NCBI GenBank assembly: GCA_022495995.1
Contig: JAFEMH010000760.1
Span: 372,001 to 436,000 of the forward strand
Source: Adenophora triphylla var. japonica
Lineage: Eukaryota > Streptophyta > Magnoliopsida > Asterales > Campanulaceae
Length of the DNA stretch: 64,000 nucleotides
Direction of reading: 5' to 3'
Shown: piece by piece, positions 1 through 9,731 of the stretch
How positions within the stretch are numbered: the stretch's first letter is position 1
How the letters are laid out: each line of letters begins with the position of its first letter
Position numbers and translations under genes: made by a program
Notes under the pieces: model-generated
Databases searched by the model: none
Told to the model about the DNA's origin: nothing
Seen by the model: only the letters and a program-made list of their open reading frames with translations

Positions 1-470
1 CAAAAATGCGGTGGGAGGTCCATTCGTTTGACCACTCCTTTCCCCCGCAAGATCTGAACTACGACCGACTTGATTCCCACTTGGGATACGTAGGAATCCT
101 TTCGTAAAGGGTCCAGCCATCCGACCGCCTCGATCACCTCCTCACCCATCTAGGTAAAAGTTTGCCAGATTGGGATCCTCACTTTGTCGCCGACCCCACT
201 TCTCCTGGAAGTACCGTCGCCGAGAGGCTACATTAAGTGCCCCAATCTGGGTCGTTAATGTTCCGTCAGCCCAAATTTATGATTTATGATCATTTAGGGG
301 CATTTTGGATATTATTTTGACAATTTGAATGAGGAAGGACCTCTTAGGAATAAAAAAATGGACAAATACCTCGCTGGAAATTTGTCATTTCCCATAAAAA
401 AGAATATTGACCATTTAACAAAAAGCCAAAACTGCTTTCTGCACAGGACCAGGCATGCTGCTGATCCCAT

Positions 471-535
471 CCGCGCGGATGAGATTGTGCCTACAATCTT
501 ATCCACGCAGATAAGATTGTCATCCAGCCAACCTA
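471..535. repeat. CG-centred palindromes in LTR, cluster 1
   Basis: A perfect 12 bp palindrome ATCCGCGCGGAT is followed about 20 bp later by the degenerate copy ATCCACGCAGAT. Both are flanked by GAGATTGT/AAGATTGT-like sequence. A second cluster of the same design lies 1.05 kb downstream. Confidence 0.7.
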
Positions 536-1526
536 TTAATACAGCCCTTCTCTCTCAGTTTTAACAAGCAAAAAAATTCGAAAACCTACTGTTATGCTGT
601 CAAAATCCTCTCTCTAACAGCCATTTACACCTTCAAAACTCAAATTCCATACCAAATCCAACCTCAAATCCACTCCAAAACTACTCTTAACCCCTTGAAA
701 CCTTCAAATCCTAAACACAAACCCAAAAAAGATTGGTAAACCCTCACTCCCTTTACTCATATCTCTCTCATTTATGCATACACTTCATGCGTAAATGATG
801 TAGTTCTACTTTTTATTTGTTGTTCAACTCACCCTTCCTCTTTTGTCCCAAGGATCCAAGAGAATCTCCATGGAATTCCTTTCCATGGATGATCTTTTAA
901 AGGGATCCACATTTTCTTTACTTTTATGTCATCCCCCACTCCCCTTTTTTACATTACTTGGTACTTGCTTCTTTGACCTAAAGTATGGTCATCTTGGAGT
1001 CCATCTCCATAGATGACCACTTTAAAAGGTCCATATTATTTACTCTCTTGCAAATCCCCCTCCCCATGTCTAAGATGCTCACCTTGAAACACTTTCCTTG
1101 AATGAAAATCATCTAGACTCACAATTTAGGTCACACAAGATGTATAAGATACACTTGAGTATAGGTCTCAAGGATGGTCTTCTCATGACTACCTTAGACA
1201 TCTTCCTCTAAAGTTGATACATCTTGACCTATTTCTTTTGTCAACTTACTTTTCATGTCAAAAAATCCCCCTTGTCCCTAGCAAATGAAATGTTTTCAAA
1301 GTCCTAATGTACCCCCGGGATGGCTTGGTTAAGTGGATTCATCAATTATGACCACTAACCAAAGTCTAGGGAAAGAGAGGACAAAATATGGATGCCAAAA
1401 ATCCAAGAAATCCTTTCATTTTTTGTTTACAGTTATATTTCCAGTTAAGTCCTGTAAATTCAGTTAAGTTTCTGGAAATTACAGTGACCAAACTGGAAAC
1501 TGTAAAAAATATTGACACTGCAGGGC

Positions 1527-1575
1527 TATCCGCGCGGATAAGACTGCACTACAGTCTCATCCACGCGGATGACTT
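1527..1575. repeat. CG-centred palindromes in LTR, cluster 2
   Basis: ATCCGCGCGGAT occurs again (inside GCTATCCGCGCGGATAAG), followed by ATCCACGCGGATGAC about 25 bp on. Order and spacing match cluster 1, so a ~60 bp module was duplicated or kept twice in this LTR. Confidence 0.7.
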
Positions 1576-1870
1576 TGTCCTCTGCTTGACTTTCCGGTTT
1601 TACATTTATTTTCAGTTTAATCACTGTTTTCAAACTATTTTTCAGTTCAGTCCCTATAATTTCAGTAATTTCCAGAAAACTCCCTTTTTAAAGTTCTTTT
1701 TAAAACACACACACACACAACAAAAGGTTTCAAGTAAGGAAGACTCGTCATACGAGGCATTTCGGGTGCACATCAAACGTCCATCCCAGAGTGTAACGTG
1801 ACCTCCGAACTCATTTTCTCTAATTTTGGGCATTTTTCAAAGTTTTGGCCCCTTAAAACTAAAAAAGGCG

Positions 1871-1885
1871 TGGCGACTCCGTTGA
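1871..1885 (+). other. Primer-binding-site-like sequence (Ogre/Tat type)
   Basis: TGGCGACTCCGTTG begins with TGG and matches the TGGCGACTCC start typical of Ogre/Tat gypsy primer-binding sites, ascribed to tRNA-Arg in that lineage. About 85 bp of leader-like sequence follows before element A begins at about 1,970 in the opposite orientation. Confidence 0.5.
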
Positions 1886-1969
1886 TTTTTCAAAGTCCGA
1901 TAAAGATTTTTCAAACTTCCAAAAAAAAAAGGTTTTTTCGGGCGCCAAAAAAAATCGGGTGACATCATA

Positions 1970-2850
1970 GACGCCCCTTTCTTCTCGAATCAGAACTGCA
2001 GGCACAGCTCGATCCCCGACCGACAAATAGACATATAAGCTTTCTCCTTGAACCGGGCTACTAAGCAAAGGAGGAGTAGCGAGGTACTCTTTTAGTTGTT
2101 GGAACGACGAGGAGCATTCGGCCGTCCACTCAAAGGCTTTTATCCCCCTCAAAGTTTTGAAGAAGGGAAGAGACCTCTCGGTCGACTTGGCTATAAAATG
2201 ACCCAAAGCAGCAACCCTACCATTCGGGCGTTGGACTTCCTTAATGACATAGGCTCCTTCATTTCAACTAAGGCTTTGATTTTCTCTAGGTTGGCCTCTA
2301 TGCCTCTATGTGATGCCATAAACCCCAAAAACATGCCTGCTGCCACTCCAAACACATACTTGTGGGGTTCAGCTTCATGTTATTTGCTCGTAGATTGGCG
2401 AACGTTTCCCTTAGGTCGAATACATAACGACCAGACTTGGTTTTGATGACCATGTCATCGATGTAAGCCTCCATGTTTCAGCCAATCTGACTAGCAAAGA
2501 CTATGTTAACATCCTCTGATAGGTCGCTCCAGCATTCTTCAACCCAAAAGGCATCTTGGTGTAGCAATATACCTCTCTTCTTTGCTTGAAAGGTTGTCTT
2601 TTCTATATCATCCTCGTGTATTCTGATTTGGTGGTAGCCTGAATAAGCATCGAGAAAATGAGGGAGGCATGGCTAGCAATTGAGTCGACCAGCCTGTCTA
2701 TTCGAGGGAAGGGATAACTATCATTTGGGCAAGCTAGGTTTAAGTTAGTGAAGTCGACACACATTCTCCACTTCCCATTGGCTATTTTAACCATCACCAC
2801 ATTTGCCAGCTAAGTGGTATAGGATGCTTCCTTAATAATGCCTGAGCAGC
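1970..2850 (-). pseudogene. Element A reverse transcriptase / RNase H junction, broken
   Basis: Minus-strand frames give RT sequence beginning with the NGKWRMCVDFTNLN block at about 2,730-2,780. The catalytic box is present as YIDD (2,454-2,465; element B has YVDD). The RT connection domain around 1,990-2,210 includes ERSLPFFKTLRG and FQQLKEYLATPPLL. The frame changes at least twice between 2,210 and 2,800, and sequence resembling pol stops after REERGV at about 1,970. In life this would copy element RNA into DNA inside virus-like particles. The copy cannot make a full enzyme. Confidence 0.8.
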
Positions 2851-3014
2851 TTGTCGACCTCTTGCTTTATTTCTATCTCCCTGTCATGAGCAAAAATTCT
2901 CAATTTCTGGCTCTTGAATTTCATGGTAGGGTTGACTTCAAGCCGGTGTATTGCAACTTCCTCTTGGATTCCTTGCATATCCTCGACTCTTCATGCAAAG
3001 AGATATGTGCTTTC

Positions 3015-3910
3015 TTACAACAAAGTGGTTATTTCAGCCTTCTCCTTGGGTGATAACTGTCTACCAAACTTGATTTTCTGGTCGGGGTAGGCCGGATTGG
3101 TCTCTACCTTTTCCAGCTCGTCCACTAGCTCTAGCTCCGGGCCATCCCTAAACTGCAAGGTTTCAATAATGATCTCTCTGACCCTCTTTCTCTCCTCTGC
3201 ACTCAGGTGTGGAGCTTCTGAACCAATCATATCATCTAGCTCGATGGCTACTTTATTACTGGTGGCCCCCGAGTTTTGATTGACATTGAGGCATAGGTTG
3301 TCAATGACGATCTGGTCGACCAAAACTGTGTCTGTGGTGGCCCTTGTGCTTTCTGAGGGACTTTTCGGCTCAGTCATGACTAGGTCATGTGGGGGATAGG
3401 TCGCCTCTTCTAGCATCAATTTCACTTCTTCATCCATACACTGAATCGGTGTCAACCTGGAGGTCATAGTGACAGACTTTGAAAACTTCCAGCTAGCCTC
3501 TGGAGTGTCTATCTCTAGTTCCCTCTTCTTCTTGGATAGCAACACATGATCGAGGTAGCCCCTGGCTGTACTCACACACATCCAACTCCTAGAGGGGGTG
3601 GGAAACTTGACCCTTTATTGGGGGATTGAGGGCACCATTCCTAGTGCAACCTGGCAAGGAATTCCCAAAACAGCATGGTAATCACTTATTACATCAATTA
3701 CTATAAATGATACCTTGGTCGTAGTTCTCAGAGGATGCTTTCTGATGTCCACCTCCAGCTCTATCTGTCCCTTGTCATCGACCATGTGGTTGGTGAAGCC
3801 TTCCAGTCGACCTGAGTAAGGCGACATCCTGAGATCTGTAAGGCCCATCTCAAAAAAAGTTTTGTAGTAGAGTATGTCCTTGCAGGCCCCGTGTTGACCA
3901 AAATTCCGCT
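3015..3910 (-). pseudogene. Element A aspartic protease and linker to RT, broken
   Basis: The stretch 3,615-3,848 matches the post-active-site part of element B protease (GRLEGFTNHMVDDKGQIELE, then VLGIPCQVALGM). Just upstream (about 3,880-3,905) the active site, DTG in B, reads NTG, so the catalytic Asp is replaced by Asn. The stretch 3,015-3,581 encodes the acidic linker between protease and RT, including the QFRDGPELELVDELE block shared with B. Stops separate the two parts. The family role is to cleave Gag-Pol; the visible substitution would abolish that. Confidence 0.8.
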
Positions 3911-4009
3911 AGAAGTGCAATTGTCGATGAGTCATAGAATGACCAAGGCTTGCTCCCTAGCTGCCACAATGGTTGCCAGCTCGTAGGGGTAGAAGCTAAT
4001 GACCTCGTC

Positions 4010-5929
4010 CTGCACTCACCTTCTTAGTGGGACGTGAGAAGCCTTATTTAGTTGAAAGATCTTGTGCTTAAGGGCAGTGTTACTTGTTTCCTCGGCTATT
4101 ACTCCCAGCATCAACCTAGGCTGCCTTAGCTCACGGTACCCCAGCTGGCTGAGTCGATCCCATTGGAAGAAGATCTCCCTTTACAAACATGTTCAGTCTC
4201 CCCTCATTCACCCATTTTTGGATGATCCTCTTCAAACTAATACACTCATCCATAGTATGGCCAATATCCTTGTGGTACTCATAATATTTGCCATTGTCCC
4301 GCCTAAACTTATTTTGGGTATTCATGGGGGCTGGAGGCCTAGGTCGACCGTGTTCATAAACTCAATCCGACTAACTGTGAGTGGGGTGAAGCTTTTGAGG
4401 ACTCTCTCAGTCGCCCTAGTTCTATTTTTCCCCTTGTTGTTGTTGTTGACAGTTCTGGCTGATCCCCCTTTGTTCGACTCATCAGCTTCTGAGTGTTTCG
4501 AGCTTCTCTCCTTTTTTCCTTTCTTTGCTTTCCTCAGCAACGGCCATATCATAGGCCATCTCGAACAACTCTTTTCTCGTGTTGGCTCTCATAACTTAGA
4601 GCTCATAATCCAAATTAGGTGAAGACACCCTATTTCTAAAATAATTGATGACCTCCCTGTCTGTTAGGTCCTCCTCTATTTGGTCAACCAAATCCTTAAA
4701 CCGCGTGAAGTAGCTCATGGTACTTTCTGTCTTTCCCTGAGTCGTGTTGTTTAGGTCAGTGACTATCTTCTTACGAGCCCCAGCTGTTGAAAACCTTCCC
4801 AGAAACTTTATGCTCATATAACTCCATGAGGTGATGTAGCCAATTGATAGACCACGAAACCAAGTCAGAGCTGCCCCGGTGAAGGTGTTGGTTAATGCCT
4901 TATACATCACGTCATCCTCATAGGAGACCAAGCACATGGTGGCTTCAAAATGTTGCATGTGGTTCAAGGCGTTTGTTGTGCCGGAATATTTTTCTAGCAC
5001 GGGGAGCTTGAACCCTGTAGGTGGGACCTTGTCAAGCATGCTTTTGGCCAAAGGTCGAAGAGTACAGTCATTTCATTCGCCCTTGCCTCCTGGAGCCTGT
5101 CGATCAGCTTCCATATCATCTAGCCTCCTTTTCAAGTTTAAGAGCTCCCTAACATCCAGGTCGCCTCTTAGATGAGAGACAATTAGACTTTTGTCGTTCC
5201 TCTTTGTGGTGCTCCCTTTTAGAGGGTGCTCTTTCCCTCTTATCTCTTGGGGGAGTCCTCTCTCTTCTTTCTCTCCTTGGAAGTGACCGATCTCCCCTTG
5301 GTGGCGACCTACCTCGAGCTCTATCAGCTTCACGTTGCCTCCTCTGTGCCGAGTCAGCTTCCTGTTCCCTTTGATGATTGAGCCTATCCCTCAAGTCGCC
5401 GGTTTGATCAACTGAAATATGAGTAGGAGGAGGCCTGTCACTTCTCCTTTCTTCTCCAAACGGCCTAGGGACCCCATTAGCACGTCTATGTGAAGTTAGA
5501 GAAGTACATCGACTTGTGATCTTCTGTCGTCCTTTTAGGAGACTCTGGTAGCTCGAGTAACTCGTTTTGTACTTTGAGCAAGCTCTGTAAAAATCATGCT
5601 TGCTCTAGCAAGATTTCCTTCCTACTAGGGTGAGAAGCTGAGGGACCTGCCATGTTGCCTACAGTTGTTCGACCCGTATGGATCTTCTTAACTTGCTGCC
5701 CCCCTCCTTGGGTGGCTATGGGCCTCTTTTCCCTTCGCCTGTCTTGTATTCCTATTCCGTCTACCACACTATTCAACCGTGTGGGTCTCCTCATGGGATG
5801 TCAAGGGGGAGGAGGAGGCAAGTTAGCATTACGATTCCCAGCACCTATAACCGTACCTGGGTTGTTCCCATCCATATTTTCATGGAGTGGATCACTTGAG
5901 GTCGTAGTAGTGTGTCCGTCTGATACCAT
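4010..5929 (-). pseudogene. Element A gag, broken
   Basis: The likely start is the ATG whose complement is at 5,927-5,929. It opens like gag of element B (MVSDGH versus MVTSEGH), with a proline-rich stretch soon after. An Arg/Glu-rich region follows (about 5,073-5,394). The capsid-like domain is at 4,596-5,051, with ALTWFRGL and SYFTRFKDLVDQIEEDLTDRE. A zinc-knuckle remnant lies at 4,200-4,300, where the first Cys of B's CX2HX4HX4C is Glu. Several stops and shifts split it. The family function is the nucleocapsid/capsid protein. Confidence 0.8.
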
Positions 5930-5972
5930 GTCTATGTGGGTATGCAAGGTTTCAAGGTCTAGTATATTCGAT

Positions 5973-5990
5973 TTCCCGTCAATGGAACCA
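5973..5990 (-). other. Element A primer-binding site
   Basis: On the minus strand this reads TGGTTCCATTGACGGGAA, 3 bp inside the LTR edge. It is element B's site (TGGTTCCATTGCCGGGAA) with one change. From memory of plant tRNA 3' ends it best fits tRNA-Glu, with a G-to-A mismatch shared by A and B. Confidence 0.65.
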
Positions 5991-5993
5991 AAC

Positions 5994-6608
5994 TGATGAT
6001 GCAGGAAATGATCCGGATCAGCCTTAGTCCAGCAATAGGTTGTAATCTAGCTAATATAACCTGAAACCACGAACAAACGACTAGCCGGAATCGTCTCCGG
6101 CTAATACCCCCCGGCGTGATAATGAGATATAGTGCTAAGTTTGTAGAAAACTGTATTGAAGCGACTTAATCTCAAAATAGCCAAGATGACATTACCTTTT
6201 TATGTAGGATGTATTCTGGTATATATAGTGGTGGTATGAGATGTTGGTGAATCCTATAAATCACAGAGATAATGGTTGTGTAACCGTTTCTGAGAATGTA
6301 GCAAGCGGTTACAAGTTACGACGTGGGTGGACGCACGTGTTGTTTGATCGAGGTCACATGAGTGTTCGAGGTCGACCTGAGTTCGTGCCTTGTATAGGCA
6401 GAGACAACACAAGGATAGGGTCGTATGTCGGACGAAGCTACATCGGTACCATGGGAGGTTTAACAATGAGCTATATCGACTGATCTCCGATAGTGGGCCA
6501 GTAAGATTGGTGCTGCTTGATAGACCCACTTCTTTGATCATACATTTGGGTTGATCTGTACATTGGGTCATACGTATTGAGCTTGATCCATTAATTTTAT
6601 TCCGTTAA
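5994..6608 (-). repeat. Element A 5' LTR
   Basis: Starts TGATGATGCAGG next to the primer-binding site and ends at TTATTCCGTTAA, aligned with the end of element C's LTR (TTATTCCGTTCA). Length (615 bp) and sequence are close to C's 617 bp LTR and clearly different from B's. The terminal CA has decayed to AA. A TATATATAG box lies at about 6,220. Confidence 0.8.
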
Positions 6609-6891
6609 GTCAAAATATATTTTTATTATTTAAGTCTGAAAATTTACATAAGCTAGAAAAGTCATATTTATATACAAATCATATGAGTCCTAATTTTATC
6701 GGAATTCTAACAAATCTTTTTATTATAATAGTAAATATAATCATAATTGAAAATATTACTAACTAAAGTAACTCTGCTAAATTGACTTAATATCAAATTA
6801 AATAACTAAATACTTTCTTTTTGTTTGTTGAGAATTTATCTCAATATCTTAATACAGATAACTTCCTCTTACTTTTTATATAAGGCACAAA
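6609..6891. other. AT-rich spacer without recognisable genes
   Basis: Very AT-rich sequence between element A and the first Stowaway MITE. No ORF, repeat or regulatory pattern stands out. Confidence 0.6.
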
Positions 6892-6893
6892 TA

Positions 6894-7182
6894 CTCCCTC
6901 CGTCCCACTTCAAGTGTCATTTTTTACCCAAAATGACGTCCCGTTTGAAGTGTTACCTTTTCTAAAAAGGAAATATTTTATTAATATTCTATTATCCTAT
7001 CCACTATTCCCTTCACTAATTCTCTCTCCTTTACACTCACAACACTTTTTAAATTTACTATTTCCTCCACTAATTCTCTCTCCTATTTTCAAATTACACT
7101 CACAACATTTTTTTTTCCCCATTTTTTTTTTAATTTGCGTGTCACCCCTAAAAGGGTGACATTCTTGGTGTGACGAAGGGAG
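6894..7182. mobile_element. Stowaway-type MITE 1
   Basis: Begins CTCCCTCCGTCCCAC and ends in the degenerate complement GACGAAGGGAG, flanked on both sides by TA (6,892-6,893 and 7,183-7,184), the Tc1/mariner target. Subterminal ACCCAAAATGACGTCCCG (left) and CTAAAAGGGTGAC (right) match the truncated copy at 14,824. It has no coding capacity and depends on a mariner-like transposase in trans. Confidence 0.85.
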
Positions 7183-7277
7183 TATTTCATTTCCTTTAGA
7201 AAATGTTGCAAACTCAATTTTTATCTTCCAAATTAATAGGCTGTGCATGACACACTTGATTTTGGAGTATAAAAATA

Positions 7278-7564
7278 CTCCCTCCGTCCTAACTCAAAAG
7301 CCACAAATTTCCTTTTTGGTCATTTCATTTAAAAAGGCACTTTCCCAAAAAGGAAACCTTAAATCACTATTCTCTCCACTCATTCTCTCTCCTACTTTAC
7401 TTTTACACTCACAACATTTTCTTTCTTACATCACCTCCCACTCATTCTCTCTCCTATTTAATTTTTCATACTCACAACATTTAAACTTTTTCTCTTTCCT
7501 ACATCACATTTCTTATTTTGCGTGCCCTCTCCATTTTGTGCATTTTTCGCTGGGACGGAGGGAG
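7278..7564. mobile_element. Stowaway-type MITE 2
   Basis: A 287 bp element from CTCCCTCCGTCC to GGGACGGAGGGAG with TA on both sides. It is almost identical to, and the same length as, the MITE inside the Harbinger transposase at 10,310-10,596, so the two come from one recently active subfamily. Confidence 0.9.
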
Positions 7565-7859
7565 TATATTTCAGCCAACAACAAATTCTCATCATATGAC
7601 AACCATGTACCACGTGCCGGAAAGACGACATGGAGTTCTATTTTTTATACAACACTAGTACATGTTCGTGTTTAAGGTCACGTGAGATTTTTTTTTTTTT
7701 ATATCAAAAAAAAAATGATCACCCATATCGTACGACATAAATAGTTATGAGGGCAAAACGAAAAAGGGACAAAACAGTGAGGACAAAATGGAAATTTTCA
7801 CCAATGCTACTGTTCATACAACTGTTCACAAGGCATGTATGATTTGTACTATAGATATC

Positions 7860-8917
7860 GGCAAATTGCATTTTAGTTACCTAAATTTGTCGAGATATTT
7901 CAATTGGTTATTAAAATTGTATTTATTACAAGTTGATTATTGAGTTTGTCTTTTTGTTACAATAAGGTGTAATTTTGGATGAACCGTTAAAAAATTAACG
8001 AAGAGCATAGCATGTGCTGCTCACGTGAGTTACTAGGGCTATTTTGGTCTTTTCCATCGAATTTGATCCCCATAATTTTAAGGAGGTTAGTTGACATTTT
8101 CTAAAATTTTGATTTGATTAGTTTACGTTTTTCATTTTTTTAAAGGGTGTGCGCAGATGGGTTTGATTAAGAAAGGAGTACAGATTCATGGGTTGTTGAG
8201 CAAATGGGTCAGATTTGTTTCTGCAGAACTGATTGAGTTTGCTCCACAATTGTTTGATAAAATGTCAGAATGGATTTGTCAGGTTAAGCGATGGGGTTGA
8301 TGAAGCCATTGGATTTGTCTTTTCTCCTTCCTCTCCCTCTTGTAAAGATCTGATGAGTACAGCCGAACCAGGTCATTAACATTGGCAACGAAAGCGGTTG
8401 AGCAGGCGATGGTTGTGGCGGAGAAAAGGTGGGGAGGAGGTTGAGCTGGGCCTCGGAGGTGTCGCCGATGGCTATGGCTGAGAGAGAGGGAGAACCTCGT
8501 TGTTTAGAAGATGAAGTTGACCGGAATGTGAATGGCCGAAAGTTATGGGAAATAGAAGAAGAAGAAGATAAGTATATTTGTAGGATACAAATGTGAAGGT
8601 TAAAATGGACATTAGCATGGATGGTATCTTTGATCAATTTTTTTTTTTATATATTTAACATTTTTCTCATTTTTAGAAAATATCAATTAACTTCCTTAAA
8701 ATTATGAAGGTCAAATTCGATAGAAAAGACCAAAATAGCCCTTAAGTAACTCACGTGAGCGACACATATTATGCTCTTCGTTAGATTTTTAATGATTCAT
8801 CCAAAATTACATCTGATTGCAACAAAAAGACACTCAATAACCAATTTGTAACAAATGCAAATTCGATAATCAATTGAAACATCTCGACAAAGTTAGGTAA
8901 CTAAAATGCAATTTGCC
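7860..8917. mobile_element. Foldback / Mutator-like non-autonomous element with ~260 bp inverted arms
   Basis: The left arm (7,860-8,118, starting GGCAAATTGCATTTTAGTTA) is repeated in inverse at 8,655-8,917. The match runs almost the full arm, including a TCACGTGAGTTACT block. The ~530 bp centre is unrelated to the arms and could be captured host sequence. No exact target duplication is visible at these ends, so the superfamily is uncertain; long arms around foreign sequence suggest a Pack-MULE-like element. Confidence 0.75.
8119..8654 (+). other. Central cargo of the long-arm element, possible captured exon
   Basis: On the plus strand 8,157-8,300 reads as an uninterrupted ~47-codon segment starting MGLIKKGVQIHGLL and ending before a TGA, with LFDKM in the second half. 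The VQIHGLL and LFDKM blocks are reminiscent of plant pentatricopeptide-repeat proteins, but similarity this short is weak. The rest of the core has no clear frame. Confidence 0.3.
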
Positions 8918-9254
8918 CTATCTTTCTTATAACATTTTTTATATTTGCCATATTATGTATATTTGCAATATTTTTTGCGACGAAACAACGTAGATATGCA
9001 ATGTATCTCTCGATTTTCATCAATTAATGCAATTTATTTATTAGTTCTTGAATTATTTTTTTACTTTTGATAAAAAAAATATTAAATACTGCAACATATT
9101 TTATACTTATACGTTGAAAAAATAATGGCACAGCCACCTCAGTACCATGTCAACGTCAATTTAGCACCACATCATCATTGATTTTAAATTTGATGATATG
9201 GCATTGATGTGGCATGCCACATTGGCATTGTAGTCCGTTAATTTTCAACAATAA
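8918..9254. other. Spacer without recognisable genes
   Basis: AT-rich sequence with several short GGCAT/GCCAC repeats at 9,125-9,230. Nothing codes or looks regulatory. Confidence 0.5.
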
Positions 9255-9458
9255 GACCATTTTCAATGGTTTCAACTATCAAAATTATTCAACTATCTCC
9301 ACATCAGCTTCTCTTTCATTCACATAATCATTCAACTCTCATTCAATTTTAACCCCTCCAATAGTTAGTTTAAAAAATAAAGTAATCCCCTCCAACTCAT
9401 CATCATATACCCCATCACTTTTATTTTACTTCCCTATTTTTATTTTATTTGATTTTAT

Positions 9459-9562
9459 ATTCTTTATTTTTATGATTAATAAAATAATAATTATTATTAT
9501 CGTTTATTTTATATTTTTTATTTTTATGATTAATAAAATAATAATTATTATTATCATTTATA
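9459..9562. repeat. Tandem duplication of ~54 bp
   Basis: The segment around TTTATGATTAATAAAATAA occurs twice head to tail, with a one-base difference near each end (ATTATCG versus ATTATCA). It lies in the 3' subterminal part of the Harbinger element. Confidence 0.75.
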
Positions 9563-9675
9563 ATTAAAAAATACTTCACACTTAATTAATTTTTTAAATT
9601 GCAATTAAATAAATACGAGAACTGACGATAATTATTATTAAATCAAAGAAAAATTACAATAGACTCGACTCACAA

Positions 9676-9726
9676 TACAATAAAACTATTAAATCACACA
9701 TTAAAATACTTAAAAATAATATTTAT
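9676..9726. repeat. Direct repeat after transposase stop (copy 1)
   Basis: A ~46 bp sequence containing ACTATTAAATCACACATTAA recurs nearly identically at 11,651-11,701. Each copy sits immediately 3' of one of the two minus-strand ORFs, as if a 3' flank was duplicated. Confidence 0.8.
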
Positions 9727-9731
9727 CCGCG

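Larger units (their letters stand above)
1..1869 (+). repeat. 3' part of an LTR, probably Tat/Ogre-type gypsy element
   Basis: No credible protein-coding frame is seen. The segment ends just before a primer-binding-site-like TGGCGACTCC, the hallmark of Ogre/Tat-type gypsy elements, so it is read as the 3' portion of a 5' LTR whose start lies outside the window. It holds diverged internal direct repeats (about 850-960 versus 985-1,070, both with a CCATGGATGATC/CCATAGATGACC core followed by TTTTAAA). It also holds two clusters of CG-centred palindromes. The LTR assignment is inferred from the binding site; the left end and the second LTR are not visible. Confidence 0.5.
1970..6608 (-). mobile_element. 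Element A: truncated Tat-lineage Ty3/gypsy retrotransposon
   Basis: Minus-strand order is 5' LTR (5,994-6,608), primer-binding site, gag, protease, reverse transcriptase, then start of the RNase H region, where homology stops at about 1,970. RNase H proper, integrase, antisense gene and 3' LTR are missing. The domain order and close similarity to elements B and C place it in the Tat group of Ty3/gypsy. All genes carry stops and frame changes. The missing half was lost by deletion or by recombination with the LTR at 1-1,969. Confidence 0.85.

Noticed and set aside
6241..6571. Frames on both strands in the LTR of element A
   Set aside because: They lie wholly inside the LTR and have no counterpart in the homologous LTR of element C.
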